64,000 nt of DNA from Euglena gracilis (lineage: Eukaryota > Euglenida > Euglenophyceae > Euglenales): positions 13,722,292-13,786,291 of the forward strand of contig CP154956.1 in assembly GCA_039621445.1 (NCBI GenBank), read 5' to 3'. The position numbers and the translations under genes were made by a program. Below are positions 44,829 through 55,276 of the stretch, piece after piece; position 1 is the stretch's first letter; each line of letters starts with the position of its first letter. The notes beneath the pieces were generated by a model that worked only from the letters and a program-made list of their open reading frames with translations, was not told the DNA's origin and made no database searches.

Positions 44829-44940
44829 CAGAAAGTAAACTTACAAGACATCACATTTTCGGTGGTGGGACGAACCGAGTCGACCGACCAGTGGCACAGC
44901 CTACTGGATTTGATGTGTTCAGGGGGTAAGGCTATGTACA
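44829..44940 (-). promoter_or_regulatory. SL-gene-promoter-like element, copy 4
   Basis: Box 2 TGTACATAGCC is at about 44930-44940, box 1 at 44860-44905, then 23 nt and ACTTTCTG (44829-44836), followed by CAAAAAAAAAAAC. The SL exon is again cut after ACTTTCTG. The 406-bp interval to copy 3 has no coding domain. The A-run at the junction may be the trace of an inserted retroposed sequence. Confidence 0.7.
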
Positions 44941-44949
44941 GAAGGGACA

Positions 44950-45377
44950 AGGGGAAAGGGGGAGCGATGTGAGCTTAGAGAAGGGTGTGAGGAGGGGCCG
45001 CCATTGATCGGCTGCCAGAGTAGCTGCCGGGCACTAGTTCCTCGGGTTGTGATTGAGGTAGTTGGCGGATCTTCTGACACGTGGGTCATCATGCGTCACT
45101 ACAGAGCTCGCGCTTTTGTATACAACGCTGCCGGAGATGGGGGATTGTCGGACCGAGAGGAACTTTCCCAAGCATTTGGCGGTCATCGGGCAGTCTCTCA
45201 CCGAAGGGCTGTGTAGTAAAACGCGGGTCACTGAAGGTGGCCACCATGGGCCTTTGTTCGTGGTGCTTTGGCCATATGGCTCGCATGGCTTAAGAGGCTG
45301 ACGCAGGCGGCATGCTGGACGGAATGAGGTTGATGAAGGCTTGTTTCACCACCGTCAGCAAGCTTCTTGGGGCACTG
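44950..45377. other. Sequence between LINE B and SL-promoter copy 4
   Basis: About 430 bp without recognised domains, probably the 3' untranslated part of LINE B or the remnant of the SL gene into which it inserted. No simple-sequence tail like that of LINE A is seen. Confidence 0.4.
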
Positions 45378-47662
45378 TCACCATGCAAGCTGCTTCGCCA
45401 GCTCCCTGGCCAGGGCCATGCTCAGGCCCTGCCAGCAGTTGGCCTCCGTTGCTCGCCTCTCCCAAGAGTCATGCTGCCCCATGAGTAGACGTACGCACTG
45501 GCTAACGAAGGCAAGGGCCGCATCACCCATGCCCCCGTAGCAATCCAGGACAAAGGGAACGAACGTCCATCCCCTTCGTTGGCAGCCAGCACCATACTTC
45601 TTGACTTTGCCCTCCTCTTGTGTTTCGTGCCATCTGCCGAGGTCCTCTGTTCCAGGTCGTGTTTGGGAGGGTGTTAAGGGGTGGCGGACCGTCACATCGA
45701 TTGCCGCCGGACCATTGGCATCGTACCTCATGACAAAGACATCCCCGGGTCGTGAACCATCGGGGGCAGCTTCCTCTCGTCTCGCTGAGAACCCAGCGTT
45801 TTGAGCAAGCCCCAAGAGGTAGGATTGCACCGCCCCGTGTCGCCGAACAATGTTGTTTCGGTGGGAACAGACGAGATGGTGGCCTCACACATCCAGGGGA
45901 TTGTGGCACCTTGGGAATCCTGATGGTCTGTCGGTTGGGGCTACCACGGGTGCTCCCAGGGACCACTGGACCAGGGCTTGGAGTTCCCTAGTCGGCATGA
46001 GGGTTCTTGCGCTGGCTGAAGGCATCACCGACGCCCAAGAAATTGCATGGGGCTTCATTTGGCATGTCAGTTTGAGTTTGGCAGCTCCAGAGAGAGAATT
46101 GTGTAACCTTCGCTGCCGCTCCTTTGCACACAACTGCCCCCAGAATTTCTGGGAGGCGACTTCATGAGGCCACGTCCCGCAACTTCGGCGGTCATCCATG
46201 AACGATTTGACCACCGGTGGCATCTCACATGACACTTTGATGTCCTCCACCAACTTCAAGAAGTCCGTCGGCAGCAAGTTTGTTCCGCAAAGCGGGGGCA
46301 TTTTGAGAATACGATCACCACGGGTTAGAAAATCCAAGGTTGCAGCCCATGTTGCGTGTGTGCGTTCAGTGCTGGGGTCTCTTATTCCCAGCCCACCAAG
46401 GCGGACTGGCAATGTGGCCTGACTCCACTGATCGTCTTCCAGGGGCCTTCCGGCAATGGCGCTCATGGTGTTTCATAGAGTCTTGTTGAGCAACGTGCAC
46501 TGGGCGGACGCGAGGAGGATTGGTATTGTCCGTAGGAGGTCGTTAACCTTGCATGCATCCAAGCACATTCGGAGAATCGTGAATTGGATGTGTGAAGGCG
46601 GTACCTTTTGCACAAGAGAGCACGCCTTCAAGGCTGCTTCACATCGTCCGAACCAAACTCGTTCAGCGAAGGTTCCATCCTCCAGGTGAGTTACGGGCAC
46701 GCCCAAGGACTTGATGCCAGACCCAGGAATGTAAGGGGTGACGGGAATGCGATGCAACAAGTTTGCCCCTTCCGGAAACGAGTTACACTCCGAGCTGAAG
46801 GCCGGACCCCAAAGTGTGCACTTCTCGATGTTCAGTGCTACACCGATGGGGGGTCCTTTTTCCAGGACGACGCGTACCACCTCTTCCAGCTGGCGTGGAT
46901 TGCGAACAATATGGGCATCATCTAGATACCACGCCTGCCATGCTCTGAATTGCCAAGGCGAAGTACCCGGTCCACATGGGTCTCCTTGCTGCACCCCCGT
47001 CTGGATTCGAAGGCTGCCGCCCCCCAACAACAGGCTAGAGTGTTGCGCACAGCACGTTTCAAGCCATGTAACCATCTCTGGACAGCGTTCACGTGCCGCA
47101 TCGAGCAGTGTGTCCCTTCGGATACGATTGAAGGCATTGCAGAAGTCCAGCTGCAAAACTCGCCAGTCGCGCGACTCGGCATGGTGAAGTGTGGAGACCA
47201 AGTTCTGGAGACCAATACCAATGAGTCCACAGGCGTCGGGGCAGCCAACACCGAATTACCCCGGCATCCCTTCTACCGTGAATTTTCGGATAGCTGGTTG
47301 GCGCGTCAAGACCTTGCCCACGAGCCGCCTTAGGCACTCACCTGATGCGATGGGCCGCGTTCCTTCACGTGATGGATCCCGTTGGACGAGAACCGGGTTT
47401 CCGGCACCGTTTCCACAGCACTGGAGGGTTTTACCTTGCGAAGCGCAGTGAGGCGGGCAGAGACGAGAATCTCCGCAGCACCGGCTGGCCACCCCTCATT
47501 AATGCAACGGTCCACGAAGGTTGTGAGGCCTTCCAAGAGTGTCTCAGCCTTGCCCCCGGCCTCTCTGCTGAGCATGTCCTTCACGTGGTCAGGCTTGAAC
47601 CCCGAAGGCCCGGCCGCAGACTCCTTTCCAAAGCTGAAGTCGGCTTTGCGCACCAAGGACAA
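45378..47662 (-). pseudogene. LINE B: non-LTR retrotransposon with RT and restriction-like endonuclease, decayed
   Basis: Minus strand, in order: RT entry FGKESAAGPSGFKPDHVKDM (about 47630); VLQLDFCNAFNRIRRDTLL (about 47150); TGVQQGDPCGPG (about 46990), where the residues after Gly-Pro are disturbed; WYLDDAHIV (about 46930); LNIEKCTLWGPA; LRMCLDACKVNDLL (about 46560); LPVRLGGLGIRDP (about 46400). A knuckle follows (CHNPLDVCGHHLVC ... RRHGAVQSYL, about 45900-45820), then an endonuclease-like GSRPGDVFV ... AAIDVTVRHPL (about 45690). Frameshifts separate the blocks near 47330, 47200, 46470 and 45885. It belongs to the same group as LINE A but is clearly a different family. Confidence 0.85.
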
Positions 47663-47699
47663 TCGATCCCTCCTTTCGTCCTCGTCAGCTGGTGGCGGG

Positions 47700-48870
47700 A
47701 TGCACGTCCTCTTCTCTGGGGGCCCTCAGTGTACGTCTGATTCCCAATTCCCCCTTCCCAATTCCCAAAAGCCTTCGCTTTCGCCTTGGAGCACCTACTT
47801 GGGAACTGAAAATGAGAGTAACAGAAAATCCCTTTTCCCACTTCCCAAGAAGCAAAGCACGGAGCAATGCAGGGAGGACGGACTGGATAACCAAGTCCGG
47901 TCCGATGGAAAGGAAGGAAAAGGTATAAAGAAGAATACCACCTGTGCACCTGTGGAGAGAGAAGGGGCGCCCATCAGGAGATCCTAATAGGATCTGCTTC
48001 CATCCTAACTTCTTCAACGGAAGGGGACAGAAGCATACGCCTGGTACACATCCCCCTCCCAGGGCTATGCCCGATTTCCCCTTTGGACCAGGCATTCTGG
48101 CCACAGGGATTTCGGACACAGACCTGGTCTGTGGGAGGTGCACCCTGGCGCATCCACAGGGGCCCTTTCCGTCGCACAGGTGTCCACTCAAAAAGGGGGG
48201 GGGCGGAAAGGAGGGGACCCAAAAAGCCCAAAACGCGCAAAATGGTTTCACCTATTCTGCGGTGGCTTATGGGTATAGTATATTATAGCCCACTGGGGGA
48301 AATGGGGCTGGCAGGTTTCCTTGCCAGGCAAACCTATCCACCCAGTTTGGGTGTGCCCAAGGCACTTGGGGTTTGGTTCCATGGGCATTCCAGGAAAACC
48401 CATGGGGAGGGTGTGGAAGGAGGGGGCCTCTGACCAGTCAAACCTGGGCAAGGCGCATGGCCAGTCAAACCTGACCACTCAAAAGGAAATCCTACTCTAC
48501 AAAACCAACTGCCGGCGACAGCATTTGCCCCGGGGGGAAAGTAGAGAGGAGTGGGGGGTTGGCTTAGGCCAGAAAAGTTGTGCTGTCTGGCAGCCTTATG
48601 GCCTCAAACGGCCAAAAAGAAAAGAAAGGGAAAGAAAAAGAGGCCGTCGGCCCTGTGCGCTGCGTGTCGCACGCCCGCGAGAGGGGAGAGGGGAGAGGGG
48701 TGTGCATGCATGCGCACGGAATCCTGCCCATGGCAGCATCCCGGTGGGAACTTACTAGCGGCGAATACCGCAAAGGGTCTTCGAAGGGGTTGTTCGGGCG
48801 AATACCCAAACAGGGTGTCAGGCGAATACCTGACAAGGGTGCTGAAAGTCGCCGCATTGGCGCTAACAGA
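47700..48870. other. Interval upstream of LINE B without recognised genes
   Basis: It contains short TTCCCAATTCCC repeats with an inverted copy (47738-47850), and sequence with minus ORF 47685-48251 that I do not recognise. A GCGAATACC repeat occurs at 48760-48830. Nothing further is supported. Confidence 0.45.
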
Positions 48871-48874
48871 CACC

Positions 48875-49300
48875 TCACCTGCCTTTATCGGCTGGACGTT
48901 CGCGCACCTCACACCAGTAGTCGTGTTGGGGGTCCCCTAATGGGTCCTCAACCAACTCCAGTTGGCGTGGGGAACGCGGCGGAGCTGATTCACTCCGAAT
49001 GGTGTTGAGCTCCGGATCGTTGACATCAAAGGAAGGGGTCTCCCAGTCCTTGATCCAACTATCCGGCAGATTCTCCCTGGTACGTTCAGCATGATGCTGA
49101 AGATACCTTTGGAGTTGCTCCCAGAAAATTCTAGGCAGCATAACCGGCCAGATGATGTAATTCATCCGGGGGTGATTTGCAGGCACCTGCGGGGGCATCC
49201 CCGGGTCTGCTTGAAGTTGATGTCATACATCCACCTCGCTGTCCGAGCTCTTGCGGTGTGAGGCCGTAATACAGCCACTAACCAACCTCTGCAGTCCACT
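48875..49300 (-). other. Fragmentary coding-like sequence, unknown
   Basis: On the minus strand, VLRPHTARARTARWMYDINF (about 49220) continues, after a frame change, into MNYIIWPVMLPRIFWEQLQR and DSWIKDWETPSFDVNDPELN (about 49000-49170). This has the composition of real protein but no motif I can place. It may be a piece of a mobile element. Confidence 0.3.
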
Positions 49301-49385
49301 AAATCGTGTTCTTCAGGAGGCCACAGTGGCAAGGCGTATCCGCCATGATGACGCTTGGAGAACAGGGGGTAAACCAGTGTCTCCC

Positions 49386-49620
49386 AGTCACGGCACGGCA
49401 CGGCACGGCACAGCACGGCACGGCACGGCACGGCACGGCACGGCACGGCACGGCACGGCACGGCACGGCACGGCACGGCACGGCACAGCACGGCACGGCA
49501 CGGCACGGCACGGCACGGCACGGCACGGCAAGGCACGGCACGGCACGGCACGGCACGGCACGGCACGGCGCGGCACGGCACGGCACGGCACGGCACGGCA
49601 CGGCACGGCACGGCACGGCG
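49386..49620. repeat. (GGCAC)n pentanucleotide array
   Basis: About 46 units of GGCAC with rare GGCGC, AGCAC or AAGGC variants. A 5-bp unit without stops leaves all six frames open, which explains the long RHGTA and VPCRA repeat ORFs. Confidence 0.97.
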
Positions 49621-49621
49621 C

Positions 49622-50170
49622 GCGTCTCGCGGCTCGCGCGGCTCCCGTGCTCGCGCGTCGCCCGAGCTCGCGCGTCGCCCGTGCGGGCGCGTCGCCCGTG
49701 TCGGCGTGCTGTTCTTTTGCTGTCGGGACGGGTCACCGCGTGCCGTTGCACCCGCCTGTCACTTGGGCGGTTTCACTTCGATTTCCGTTGGCCTAACCCT
49801 GAGGAGCGTGGGCCCTTTCCTTTTTTTTTGTGGGGTGGGATGGTGCCACCATCTGCGAGGTTACTCACCTCGGCCGTGTGCATTGGATGCGGATGGGGCC
49901 CACATTCATTCCATCTTCGGTCATGGATGCTCTTTGCCATCCTTGCATATCCACCGCCGCCACGGAGGTTCCTCATTGTGGGCCTGGTGCTGTCCTGGGC
50001 GGTGGTGCATTCCGCGGCGCTGATGTTAGCGGGAGCTCCTCGTGCCCTCGTGCTGCCAACACAGCAGAGAGTTGCTCAGCCACAAACGCCATCAATGCCG
50101 AGGATATACGGTGCCAAATGTCTTGGGCCAAGTGTTGCCTTGCCCAGCCTTGTTTGTCGCCTAGTGCTTA
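49622..50170. other. Interval downstream of LINE C
   Basis: CGCGCGTCGCC-type repeats (49625-49700) are followed by unremarkable sequence to the end of LINE C. A plus ORF (49306-50232) is a read-through of the GGCAC array and is not accepted as a gene. Confidence 0.5.
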
Positions 50171-50172
50171 CT

Positions 50173-53100
50173 TCACCAGCCGGCCAAGCAGCCCTGAGCC
50201 CAGGGGGCCCAGACCTGACCATGGGTGAATGACAGTGGACTGAACAGCCATCCGGCCGACTCGCATATTGGCTGGTTTTTGGTGATCTTCTTGTGTTCTG
50301 CCATGGCCATGTGCTTCACTGCTAGGTCTTCTTCCCAGGACAACCCTTTTCGGAGCGGGTGAAAGACCACAAGGTCCACCGCCAAGGGCCCCGCAGGATC
50401 AACTCCATCAAATGCCACATCGGCTGGGCGCTTCTTTCCACCGACGGCCACCTCTGTCCTTGTGTGGACACCATTCTCCCGGAGGACCATTGCCAGCGCC
50501 AGCACGAGTTTTTTTTTTGCAGCATAGCAAATGGTCCCCGAAGGGATCCAGGGAATCACCACACATGGGGCATGGGGCTCCGGATGCCCATGGAGAGATC
50601 TTGGCTCCAAGCCACCACCGTAGCAGCAGGCGGTACTTTGTTGCTTGTATGCGCGTCCCCATTCCTTTGTTTGGGACCGTGTGCACCCAGGCTGTGGTGT
50701 GCGGCATGGATTGCAGGCGCAGCCGGCACTTGTCCCGGAGTGGGAGGACCTTCTTCAGGGCATCTTTTCGTGCTAGATTGACCTCATCTGACCACCGACG
50801 CTGACTTCTGTGGTCATCCTCGACGTTCACCGGTTGCTTCCTCTCTAACCACTCTGGTAGTGGAGAGAACTGTACGCCCAAGGTGCATTGCAGCTCCTTT
50901 GTGACCTCGATGAAGTCCGATGGCGTTGTGCATGCTTGGGGTGGGAATTGGAGCAGTTGGAACTGTTTTAGTGCACACAAAATGCCTGCCATCCGTGCTG
51001 GTGCTTGGAGGACGGTGGGGACCTTGATTCCCAGCCCTGCCATGCGGAGTGGCAAGCTGCATTGGGTTCACTGGGATTCACTTGTCGATGGCTGGCCGAT
51101 GGTGTCGTCCCATGCTCTGCGGATGACCCGATCTGCTGCTTGAAGAGGGCCCTGCAAGGCGTCTGACCGCAAAGCGCGAAGGAAATGCATGACCTTGCAA
51201 GCATCCAGACAGTACCGGAGCAAAATGTGCTGGCACTGTGGGTCGCCCAGGTTGCTCAAGACGTGGCACGATTCTTCAAGTTTGTCCACTACTACTTGCA
51301 TCTCCTTCCGGCGAAACTTCGTCGTCGTTGGGTGCTCCACCGGAAAGCCGAGGTCTCGCAAGCCTTGCCCGGGCTCCCATGGGACACGGGGAATGGAGCT
51401 GAGGACTTGATGGGCCACCAATGTTTGGTCCAATTGGGCTGGGACACAGAGACGAATCTTCTGAAGGTTGAGCCGGACACCCACATTGATGCTGATCGCC
51501 TGGATGATTGCCAAGGCTGAAGCCAGCGCCTCCGGTTTCCCAACAAGATGCCCGTCATCCAGGTACCACACATTCATTGTCAAGTCACTCGGGAACGCCA
51601 TCACCACATCTTGCCAAGTCAGGGCGAAGAAGAGGGGACCCAAAGGATCTCCTTGTTGCACCCCTTGTTCACTGGTCATTTGTGGCCTTGGAGGTACAAT
51701 GCAGAGTGAGAAGCATACGACAATCGGGCCCACGCTACCAGCTCTGGGGCCCGCTTGCGTACTGCATTCAGGAGCGCTTGCCGATCAATGGCATTGAATG
51801 CGTTCTGCAGATCCACTTGCAGGACTGCCCAATCATTGCCGCCTGCTTCCACCAGTGCCTGCAATCCCTGTGCAATCGTTTCGCACGCCCCTTTCGTTGC
51901 AACGCCGCATTGCTTGGGGTGTAATTCTGCTGCACGTTGCTTCACACAGGTCGAACTCGTCGCAAACTTGCCAACAAACCGCCGGATTGTGTTTCCCACT
52001 CCTGGCCCGTCCTTCCGCAATGGAATCAGGCATGCCGAGGAGATGAACTGCATTGATGGCATTGGTAATGACCCCTCCAGCGCCGCCTTTGTGAATGTGC
52101 TCAAAGCAGAAAGCACCTGGGATGCAGCCCTCTCATCCAGTCGCACCACGTCTTGTAGATGTTGTGGCCGCAGACCGTCAGGCCCTGCTGCTGCAGCCTT
52201 CGGAAAGGACAACAATGTTTCCCGAAGGAGATGGTTCAGGTCATGTTGTTCTTGGCTGGAAGCCTCCTTGGGGAACGGAAAGGGCTTGGAGACTGGCTCT
52301 GTGCACGCAACTTCTGGTCTTCTCGGGTGCATTTCTCTCAGCTTTGCTTGCACATTCAAGTCAAATGCATCATGCAACCCATCAGACATCAGGTGTCGGA
52401 CAGCCTTGCCAAATTCACCATCGTCCATAAGGCCGCGCAACGTGTTTGACAATGGGACTTCCTGCAATCTTTCCACCTTGTCGTTCAAGGTCATGGTGAT
52501 ATATGCCCTTCTGCTTCTTGCGGTCTGGTCGCGGCAGGCCTTGGCAGAAGCCTTCCCACAAGGTAGCCTTGTCTCCTGCCTGGAAACGGTCAACCCGGGA
52601 GCGGATGAGTTGTGCCGCTTGCCCTTTGTGGCCTTTGCCACCTCTTGGGGACCACAGCGTCACCTTTTGGAAGATGGGCCAGTCTCGCAAAGCTTCCCAC
52701 GATCTTTCAGAGCAAAGTCGGTGCTGCACTCAGGCCCATGCCATACCCCAAAGAGGGATTGCCGCACGCGGGATATGGCGGAACAATGGTCTCACCTTGG
52801 ACATAATTTCATGGATTGCGGCCGACATGCCAGGATTCGGAGACTCCAAGGGGGTGATGCGTTTGCTGTGCGACGTTGACGAGGACGCAGCTCGGCTCGG
52901 TGGCGGGTGGGCTGGCGATGGCAAGCGGGATGGCGTTGCATCCGCTCGCACGGGAAAGCAATTCTCCCCTGCGCACCGCATGCCTTCGGGGAGGAGTCGC
53001 AGACAATGCCCACACAACCAGCGCTGTGCATGTAGTAGCCACACGGAGGTTGGGATTTCACCTGCAGCGACGTGTACCATGGATACGTGATTGATTGAAA

Positions 53101-53755
53101 GACGCTTGGCGTTCCATCCTTGGAAGCCATGTCGCAAAGAATTGCAACAGTGCGGAAATGGGCGGTAGAAAACGCCATTCTCATCCTGATCGGAGTCTGA
53201 TGACCCACACTCCGGTTAGGCTCGTCGCTTTCGGTTGCGGTGAATTGGTGGTGCTGTGGTTTGAGCTGAAGCTGATGAGGAAGCAGGTGGTGGTGGTGGT
53301 GGGATTGGAGCGAGGTGGATGACACTGGAAGAGTGGTTGGCAACCATAAATGCTGCACCCGGATCATGGAGGGATGCGGCTGGGGAGTCCGGCCCGGGGT
53401 TGGGTTGAACGTCTCCATCACAGCACAAATCGTGCGACCAGGACTTGTTGTTGTGGGCTGGCAATGGAAGGAGGACCGCGAGGGAGAGGCCGGCAGAGGG
53501 GACTGCGGCAGCACCCAGGGGAGGGACAGGCCCGCCCGGGCTCACCGAGGGAGAGATCCTTGGTGGCGTCTCCCTGGGATCACAGCCCATCGTAAACCCC
53601 GATAAGGTGTGGGCCAGCCTGTTGGTGCTCGGGGGAGTCGGGGTGGGGGAAAGGCCGGCAGTGGGGACTGCGGCAGCACCCAGGGGAGGGACAGGCCCGC
53701 CCGGGCTCACCGAGGGAGAGATCCCTGGTGGCGTCTCCCTGGGATCACAGCCCAT
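50173..53755 (-). pseudogene. LINE C: non-LTR retrotransposon with 2A-like motif, zinc finger, RT and endonuclease
   Basis: Minus strand. The N-terminal part ends with a 2A-like motif (53390-53419). A Cys/His finger follows, WLCGHCLRLLPEGMRCAGEN (about 53010). RT motifs are AAAAGPDGLRPQHLQDVV (about 52180), VLQVDLQNAFNAIDRQALL (about 51800), QGVQQGDPLGPLFFAL (about 51650), VWYLDDGHLV (about 51560), VRLNLQKIRLCV and LLRYCLDACKVMHFLRAL (about 51190). The C-terminal knuckle CPMCGDSLDPFGDHLLCC is at about 50550, and the endonuclease-like motif with KKRPADVAFDG and LAVDLVVFHPL at about 50370-50430. A TAA (53216), a TGA (52730) and frameshifts (about 52510, 51730, 51060, 50560) show decay. It is the most complete of the three LINEs. 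Confidence 0.88.
53390..53419 (-). other. 2A-like motif DGDVQPNPGP in the N-terminal part of LINE C
   Basis: The minus frame reads SWSHDLCCDGDVQPNPGP. The NPGP core and upstream Asp-Val match the ribosome-skipping 2A consensus D(V/I)ExNPGP except that Glu is Gln. Many non-LTR retrotransposons, including trypanosomatid ones, carry such a motif near the N terminus, where it either separates the leader from the rest of the protein or acts as a targeting signal. Confidence 0.75.
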
Positions 53756-55060
53756 CGTAAACCCCGATAAGGTGTGGGCCAGCCTGTTGGTGCTCGGGGG
53801 AGTCGGGTGGGGAAAAGGCCGGCAGTGGGGACTGCGGCAGCACCCAGGGGAGGGACAGGCCCGCCCGGGCTCACCGAGGGAGAGATCCCTAGTGGCGTCT
53901 CCCTGGGATCACAGCCAATCGTAAACCCCGATAAGGTGTGGGCCAGCCTGTTGGTGCTCGGGGGAGTCGGGGTGGGGGAAAGGCCGGCAGTGGGGACTGC
54001 GGCAGCACCCAGGGGAAGGACAGGCCCGCCCGGGCTCACCAGTTTCAGGGCTACTGGTGGCAGGTCTAACCGCCCAGCGTGGTGTGGGACTTACCGCCGT
54101 GACGCACCGCCTGAAACGGAAGGCCCTGGGCCTCCTGTGTGTATTCTTTCACCGGTGGGTTGCTCTTTTGACCCGCCGTGGGTGCCCCACCGGGGTTCGA
54201 ACCGGGGTTTTCAGGACCACAACCGAGTGCTAGAACCACTCGGGTACCGGTGGCGATAATAAGGCGTGCCGCCTGCAGGGCCTTCTCCGGTCTGGACCCT
54301 GGGCTGTCGCCCGATTACCGCCAGGTGGTCCTCCCGCGTTCGGTGGGGTAGTTGGCCGGACTTGAACCGGCCACACTCCCCTTCCTCTGGTTCCAATTCC
54401 GGGTCCTGGTGTGGTCGCCAGTTTCAGGGCTACTGGTGGCAGGTCTAACCGCCCAGCGTGGTGTGGGACTTACCGCCGTGACGCACCGCCTGAAACGGAA
54501 GGCCTTGGGCCTCCCGTGTGTATTCTTTCACCGGTGGGTTGCTCTTTTCACCCGCCGTGGGTGCCCCACCGGGGTTCGAACCGGGGTTTTCAGGACCACA
54601 ACCGAGTGCTAGAACCACTCGGGTACCGGTGGCGATAATAAGGCGTGCCGCCTGCAGGGCCTTCTCCGGTCTGGACCCTGGGCTGTCGCCCGATTACCGC
54701 CAGGTGGTCCTCCCGCGTTCGGTGGGGTAGTTGGCCGGACTTGAACCGGCCAAACACCGAGGGAGAGATCCTTGGTGGCGCCTCTCTGGGATCACAGCCC
54801 ATCGTAAACCCCGATAAGGTGTGGGCCAGCCTGTTGGTGCTCGGGGGAGTCGGGGTGGGGGAAAGGCCGGCAGAGGGGACTGCGGCAGCACCCAGGGGAG
54901 GGACAGGCCCGCCCGGGCTCACCGAGGGGGAGATCCTTGGTAGCGTCTCCCTGGGATCACAGCCCATCGTAAACCCCGGTAAGGTGTGGGTGAGCCTGTT
55001 GGTGCTCGGGGGAGTCGGGGTGGGGGAAAGCTCGGCAGTGGGGACTGCGTTAGCACCCTG
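53505..55060 (-). repeat. 165-bp tandem repeats forming the 5' part of LINE C
   Basis: Unit starts (GCGGCAGCACCC) are found at 53505, 53670, 53834, 53999, 54882 and 55048, i.e. a period of 164-166 bp. The array is interrupted by the cassette at 54041-54754. As 165 is 55 codons, the unit can repeat in frame on the minus strand, reading SPSVSPGGPVPPLGAAAVPT and TNRLAHTLSGFTMGCDPRET. The array leads directly into the 2A-like motif. Tandem 5' repeats of this kind may act as promoter monomers, as an N-terminal protein repeat, or as both. Confidence 0.85.
54041..54754 (-). repeat. Tandem pair of tRNA-like (SINE-like) cassettes inserted in the 165-bp array
   Basis: Unit 1 (54041-54419, 379 bp) and unit 2 (54420-54754, 335 bp, truncated) are nearly identical. 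The insertion is flanked by CACC (54037-54040 and 54755-54758). Each unit, on the minus strand, contains an A-box-like TACCCGAGTGG and a B-box-like GGTTCGAACCC about 40 nt apart, with a D-arm-like CCGAG ... CTCGG. Further upstream it has a second T-arm-like stem-loop GGCCGGTTCAAGTCCGGCC. The acceptor strands do not pair, so these are not functional tRNA genes. They resemble a tRNA-derived SINE or Pol III-transcribed repeat. Confidence 0.65.
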
Positions 55061-55079
55061 GCTGGTGCAGAAGGTGTTG

Positions 55080-55276
55080 CCTTTGCAGGGGTAACAGGGG
55101 TAACAGAAAGACTGAGGGGCGGGGTGGGGGGGGAACGGGAGGAGCAGTGAATAGCTGGTGAATTGGGCGGTGGAAAAGGGAGAGATTGTGATTTAAACAA
55201 GCAGGAGTTTCAAGCTACACCAAGCTTGCATTCAAATTTGGCGGTGTGGGTTGTCAGTGAAACTCGTTAGGAACGG
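55080..55276. other. Junction between LINE C repeats and the next element
   Basis: About 200 bp of G-rich then mixed sequence with no recognised feature. It probably includes the 5' boundary of LINE C. Confidence 0.4.

Noticed and set aside
49299-50232. 308-aa plus ORF with RHGTA repeats.
   Set aside because: A stop-free 5-bp repeat opens all frames; the flanking parts have no domain.
54190-54265. Functional tRNA gene on the minus strand.
   Set aside because: A- and B-box and a D-arm-like stem are present, but acceptor strands do not pair, the T-stem has a mismatch and no credible anticodon loop can be drawn.
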